From: Neocallimastix lanati (nom. inval.)
Taxonomy: Eukaryota; Neocallimastigomycota; Neocallimastigomycetes; Neocallimastigales; Neocallimastigaceae
DNA: 22,500 nt
Assembly (NCBI GenBank): GCA_016946835.1
Contig: JACVTC010000164.1
Span: 277,501 to 300,000, forward strand
Reading direction: 5' to 3'
In this document: positions 19,408-22,500 of the stretch, piece by piece
Numbering within the stretch: position 1 is the first letter of the stretch
Layout of the letters: every line of letters starts with the position of its first letter
The notes under the pieces: generated by a model
Database searches by the model: none
The model's input: only the letters and a program-made list of their open reading frames with translations
What the model was told of the DNA's origin: nothing
Position numbers and translations under genes: made by a program

Positions 19408-21957
19408 TCATTTGAATTCCAGAATTTGGATCAGCCAAGGTAACCGTATTAAATTGTTTTTTATAACTTTAAGAGGACCAACAAAATAAGGTTCTAGTTT
19501 AGTTCTTGAAAAATTTCTAACTAGAACTAAATCACCTTCCCTAATTCTTTTTCCCTCATTCAAACTATTCTTTTCCTCTCTTCTAGCAGCCCAATACTTA
19601 TTTGCATTTTTAACATTTTCGGCTGCTTCTAAAGTCCATCGGTAATGATTTATAAATTTTTCTAACAACACTTCATCCGATGACTTATTAATATCCTTGG
19701 TAGGTCTAGCAGCAATATCAAAAGGCTGCTGATCCTCCCTACCATAAACCAACTCAAAACTTGAATGTTTTGTTACCTTATTTTTGGTAGTTCTAAGAGC
19801 CCATAAGGCGGATGGTAAAACTTCATCCCAATCCTTATTCTTAGAACCCAACAACCTCAATAACTTGCCGATCTCTTTATTACGGTTTTCCGTAAGTCCA
19901 TTACTTTCTGGATGATATGTGGAAATAAACTTCACATATACATCATAGAGATCTAAAAATATTTTCGTCATGTCCGAGGTGAACTGAACACCATTGTCAG
20001 TTGTTATTACCTGTGGAACACCATGACGAGCAAACACATTAATTAAGAACTTAATCACATCCTGTGATGTTATATTTTCCGTGGGTTCTGCTTCAACCCA
20101 TTTGGTGAAGTAATCCACCACAACCATAATATATTGATTATTATTCTTCGTTTTAATCAAAGGTCCAATAATATCTAAACCCAAATGTATAAAAGGACCT
20201 TCTACTTTAGTTGGAATATTTTCTGTAGGTTCTGGATATGGTTGTGACCTATTCAACTGACACTTGTCACAACTTTGCACCACTCTTTTAATATCCATCA
20301 CCATATTATTCCAATAAAAACTTTTACGAAGCCTTTGATAAGTCTTATAATATCCCTCATGACCTATCTTATGGGCTTCTAAAATAAGTTTTACTCTTTC
20401 CGTTTGATCCGTAATTAATTTACGATAGTCATTACCATCAACAAAATAATCTTCACCATCTATCGTAACAAATTTTTCATTTATAAAGTCTTTAATAGTT
20501 TTAGAAAGCAACTCTTCTTCTTCCTTTGAAGTTAACTTAGTTGCCAATACCACAGAATCATCTCTTTTCTTCATCCTAGATAATGCATCGGCTAACACAT
20601 TTTTCTTACCCATTTGATATTGAATTTCAACACCAAGGGTACTAACAGTTAAGCACCACCTTGCTTGCCTAGCATTATTAGGTTCCTTATTTTTAAAGAA
20701 ACTGATTAAAGGTTTATGATCTGTTATTACTACTGTTTTATTAGGATTTCCTAATATATAAGATTTCAACTTAGTAATACAATAAATTAATGCAGCTCCT
20801 TCCAAGTCAGTAATGCCATAATTTTTCTCGGCTTTACTTAAACTTCTACTTATATAATGAACTGGATGTTCCTTTTTGGTTTCTAAATCTTCTTGGAGTA
20901 ATACTCCTCCAATACCTTCATAGGAAGCATCCGTTCTAATTATAAACCTTTGATTAAAACTTGGATATTTTAAAATTGGAGCATTTATTAACTTTTCTTT
21001 TAACAGATCAAAACTTTGTTGATGTTCATTATTCCATTTATATTTAACATTCTTTCTTAATAATTTACATAAAGGAGCAGAGATTTGAGCATATTTATCA
21101 ATAAAGTTTCTATAATATCCTACTGCTCCAAGAAAAGATCGTAATTCATGAACATCAACAGGTGCTACCCACTCCTTGATAGCCTTAATTTTGCTATCCT
21201 GGGGACTTAAACCTTTCACTGATGCCTTATGACCTAAGACTTCTACTTCAGTCTGCATAAAGGCACATTTTTCAATGTTAATTTTTAACTTGTGTTGGCG
21301 AAATACTTCCAACACTTGCCTAATGTGGCTTATATGTTCTTCTATACTCTTAGAGTATATTAAAATATCATCTATAAAGTTAAAAACAAACTTTCCTATA
21401 AATGGGAAAAGAATCCTATTCATTTCCCTTTGAAATGTAGCTGGGGCTCCGGTTAAACCAAAAGGCATAACCTTGAATTGGTAGTTACCAAATCTTGTGG
21501 TGAAGGTGGTAATTTCTACACTTTCCTCATCCATCAAAATTTGATGATAACCAGAGTAAAGATCCATTGTTGTAAAAATCTGTGCCCCATCTAAACTATC
21601 AAATATCTCATCAATGTAAGGTAATGAATAAGAATCTTTAACTGTTAAATCATTAACCTTACGATAATCAATACATAATCGCCATTTACCGTTCTTCTTC
21701 GGTACTAACACTATTGGCGATGACCATTCGGAACAAGAAGGTTCAATTAATTTCTTATTAATTAATTTAATTAATTCCTCCTTAAGTATATCCGACTTAA
21801 ATTTAACTAATCTATAGCACCTTTGCTTAACTGGTTTCGCACCAGGAATTAAATTAATCTTATGTGGAGGAAGATCAGAAGGTGTTAATTCTTCTGAAGA
21901 AGTAGCAACTATTTCTAAGTTCTCCTCCAGAATTTTAATTATTTCATCTTTATATTT
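19408..21957 (-). CDS. Ty3/gypsy Pol: reverse transcriptase, RNase H, integrase (frame broken at both ends)
   Basis: Copies the element's RNA and inserts the DNA. The frame opens at 21957 and shows the start of RT (LPPHKINLIPG, then SEWSSPIVLVPKKNG). Numbering residues from the codon at 21711, the catalytic aspartates are Asp50 (TTMDLYSGYHQ) and Asp114-Asp115 (NFIDDILIYS). RNase H residues are Asp261, Glu304, Asp331 and Asp375. Integrase has the zinc module His447, His451, Cys481, Cys484, and the DDE triad Asp513, Asp572, Glu608 with 35 residues between the last two. A GPY/F-like segment (EPYFVGPLKV, about 740-749) follows. As read the frame ends at 19408 in LIQILEFK; the next frame continues to a TAG at 19355-19357 with a typical C-terminus (TLADPNSGIQMNRNVHLKNI). 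The two frames meet at an A6 run (19457-19462). All catalytic residues are intact. Confidence 0.93.
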   Translation of the reverse strand, partial: KYKDEIIKILEENLEIVATSSEELTPSDLPPHKINLIPGAKPVKQRCYRLVKFKSDILKEELIKLINKKLIEPSCSEWSSPIVLVPKKNGKWRLCIDYRKVNDLTVKDSYSLPYIDEIFDSLDGAQIFTTMDLYSGYHQILMDEESVEITTFTTRFGNYQFKVMPFGLTGAPATFQREMNRILFPFIGKFVFNFIDDILIYSKSIEEHISHIRQVLEVFRQHKLKINIEKCAFMQTEVEVLGHKASVKGLSPQDSKIKAIKEWVAPVDVHELRSFLGAVGYYRNFIDKYAQISAPLCKLLRKNVKYKWNNEHQQSFDLLKEKLINAPILKYPSFNQRFIIRTDASYEGIGGVLLQEDLETKKEHPVHYISRSLSKAEKNYGITDLEGAALIYCITKLKSYILGNPNKTVVITDHKPLISFFKNKEPNNARQARWCLTVSTLGVEIQYQMGKKNVLADALSRMKKRDDSVVLATKLTSKEEEELLSKTIKDFINEKFVTIDGEDYFVDGNDYRKLITDQTERVKLILEAHKIGHEGYYKTYQRLRKSFYWNNMVMDIKRVVQSCDKCQLNRSQPYPEPTENIPTKVEGPFIHLGLDIIGPLIKTKNNNQYIMVVVDYFTKWVEAEPTENITSQDVIKFLINVFARHGVPQVITTDNGVQFTSDMTKIFLDLYDVYVKFISTYHPESNGLTENRNKEIGKLLRLLGSKNKDWDEVLPSALWALRTTKNKVTKHSSFELVYGREDQQPFDIAARPTKDINKSSDEVLLEKFINHYRWTLEAAENVKNANKYWAARREEKNSLNEGKRIREGDLVLVRNFSRTKLEPYFVGPLKVIKNNLIRLPWLIQILEFK

Positions 21958-22500
21958 TTAAAGTATTTAGGAAAATTTCATGATGAATATATTGCTTTGG
22001 GGATAATCCTTCAATTTTCTTTAAATCATTCTTTTTGGAATCCTCATCCAAAGCCTTAATCATACACAACAACTTTTCTTCATCTTCATAATCATTATTA
22101 ATAGGTGCAATAACGTCAATTACTCCCTCAGGAGTAATTTGACACAAACTATATAAAATGGGGTGGATAAACAAATTATAATCAATTTGGGTTTTTAAGT
22201 TAATTAGAATATCGTAAAAAGGATCCTCCTTTTCTACTATTCTACAATTAACCATTAATACAAGATTATTAATCTTTACTGGCACCCGAATGATATAACC
22301 TTCCGAGTAATCATCATTCTTAGTTGCCAACCTAATTCTGCCACGACTAATATCAATAGGTTCATATTCGGACGGAAGCTTATCTAAAAATTGTTGAGTA
22401 ATTATACTTAAATTACTACATGAATCAATTAAAGCCTTCCCCGAAACACCTTCAACTGTAACATCAACCATGGCAATATCCTCTTCACATGGTTCGTTAC
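21950..22500 (-). CDS. Ty3/gypsy retropepsin-like protease segment, open at the window edge
   Basis: The minus-strand frame is open to the right edge (NEPCEEDIAMVDVTVEGVSG before the active site). The active-site segment is ALIDSCSNLSII, where most retropepsins have D-(S/T)-G. This is followed by beta-strand-like VPVKINNLVLMVNCRIV and DPFYDILINL, which resembles the second conserved retropepsin region (hydrophobic-hydrophobic-G/N). The frame ends in TAA at 21950-21952, beside an A5 run (21955-21959), exactly where the RT frame opens one base over, so protease and RT were most likely one polyprotein. The first Met is at 22471, but the true start is upstream with gag. Confidence 0.75.
   Translation of the reverse strand, partial: NEPCEEDIAMVDVTVEGVSGKALIDSCSNLSIITQQFLDKLPSEYEPIDISRGRIRLATKNDDYSEGYIIRVPVKINNLVLMVNCRIVEKEDPFYDILINLKTQIDYNLFIHPILYSLCQITPEGVIDVIAPINNDYEDEEKLLCMIKALDEDSKKNDLKKIEGLSPKQYIHHEIFLNTLKI

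Larger units (their letters stand above)
18312..22500 (-). mobile_element. Ty3/gypsy LTR retrotransposon, 3' part, 5' end beyond the window
   Basis: On the minus strand the order is protease, reverse transcriptase, RNase H, integrase, GPY/F-like module, polypurine tract, LTR. Integrase after RNase H is the Ty3/gypsy (Metaviridae-type) order. Gag, the primer-binding site and the 5' LTR lie beyond 22500. The coding part has much higher GC than its surroundings, as expected for a transposed element. The left end at 18312 is inferred from matching TGGTA/TACCA termini. Confidence 0.88.

Overview
The window looks like nuclear DNA of a very AT-rich eukaryote, most likely an anaerobic gut fungus (Neocallimastigomycota, the Piromyces/Neocallimastix type). 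This is an inference. It rests on intergenic DNA that is almost pure A/T with many microsatellites, spliceosomal genes with short GTA..AG introns, a giant intronless ankyrin protein rich in the I-K-Y-L-(I/V)-E-H-G-A-D-I-N pattern, and a Ty3/gypsy retrotransposon. No database search was possible.

Layout from left to right. (1) 1-772, minus: the 5' part (four exons, 135 codons) of a serine palmitoyltransferase subunit 1 gene (LCB1/SPTLC1 type), cut by the window edge. (2) 773-3308: AT-rich spacer with a microsatellite, a 68-bp tandem duplication and two interleaved perfect inverted repeats. (3) 3309-6203, plus: a 12-exon gene for a 446-residue membrane-anchored protein disulfide isomerase with one CGHC thioredoxin domain, TMX3-like. 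(4) 6204-7150: convergent spacer of simple repeats. (5) 7151-8609, minus: a 4-exon, 285-residue 1-acyl-sn-glycerol-3-phosphate acyltransferase. (6) 8610-10584: spacer with a 48-base A run, a hairpin and a TAAAA-type microsatellite. (7) 10585-17220, plus: one uninterrupted 2211-codon reading frame with about 50 ankyrin repeats. (8) 17221-18311: spacer with a T10-A30 tract, a nested inverted-repeat island and a 38-bp minisatellite. (9) 18312 to the right edge, minus: the 3' part of a Ty3/gypsy element with protease, reverse transcriptase, RNase H, integrase, polypurine tract and a putative 1-kb LTR.

The three intron-containing genes all concern the endoplasmic reticulum (sphingolipid synthesis, disulfide formation, phosphatidic acid synthesis), but nothing in the sequence ties them into one regulated unit. 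The retrotransposon pol frame is broken twice, each time beside an A homopolymer, so this copy is either decaying or carries base-count errors. I found no convincing new multi-gene system. The items most worth a second look are the giant ankyrin protein with its cysteine column, the interleaved inverted repeats near 2.7 kb, the GC-rich hairpin near 18.35 kb, and the pol frame breaks.
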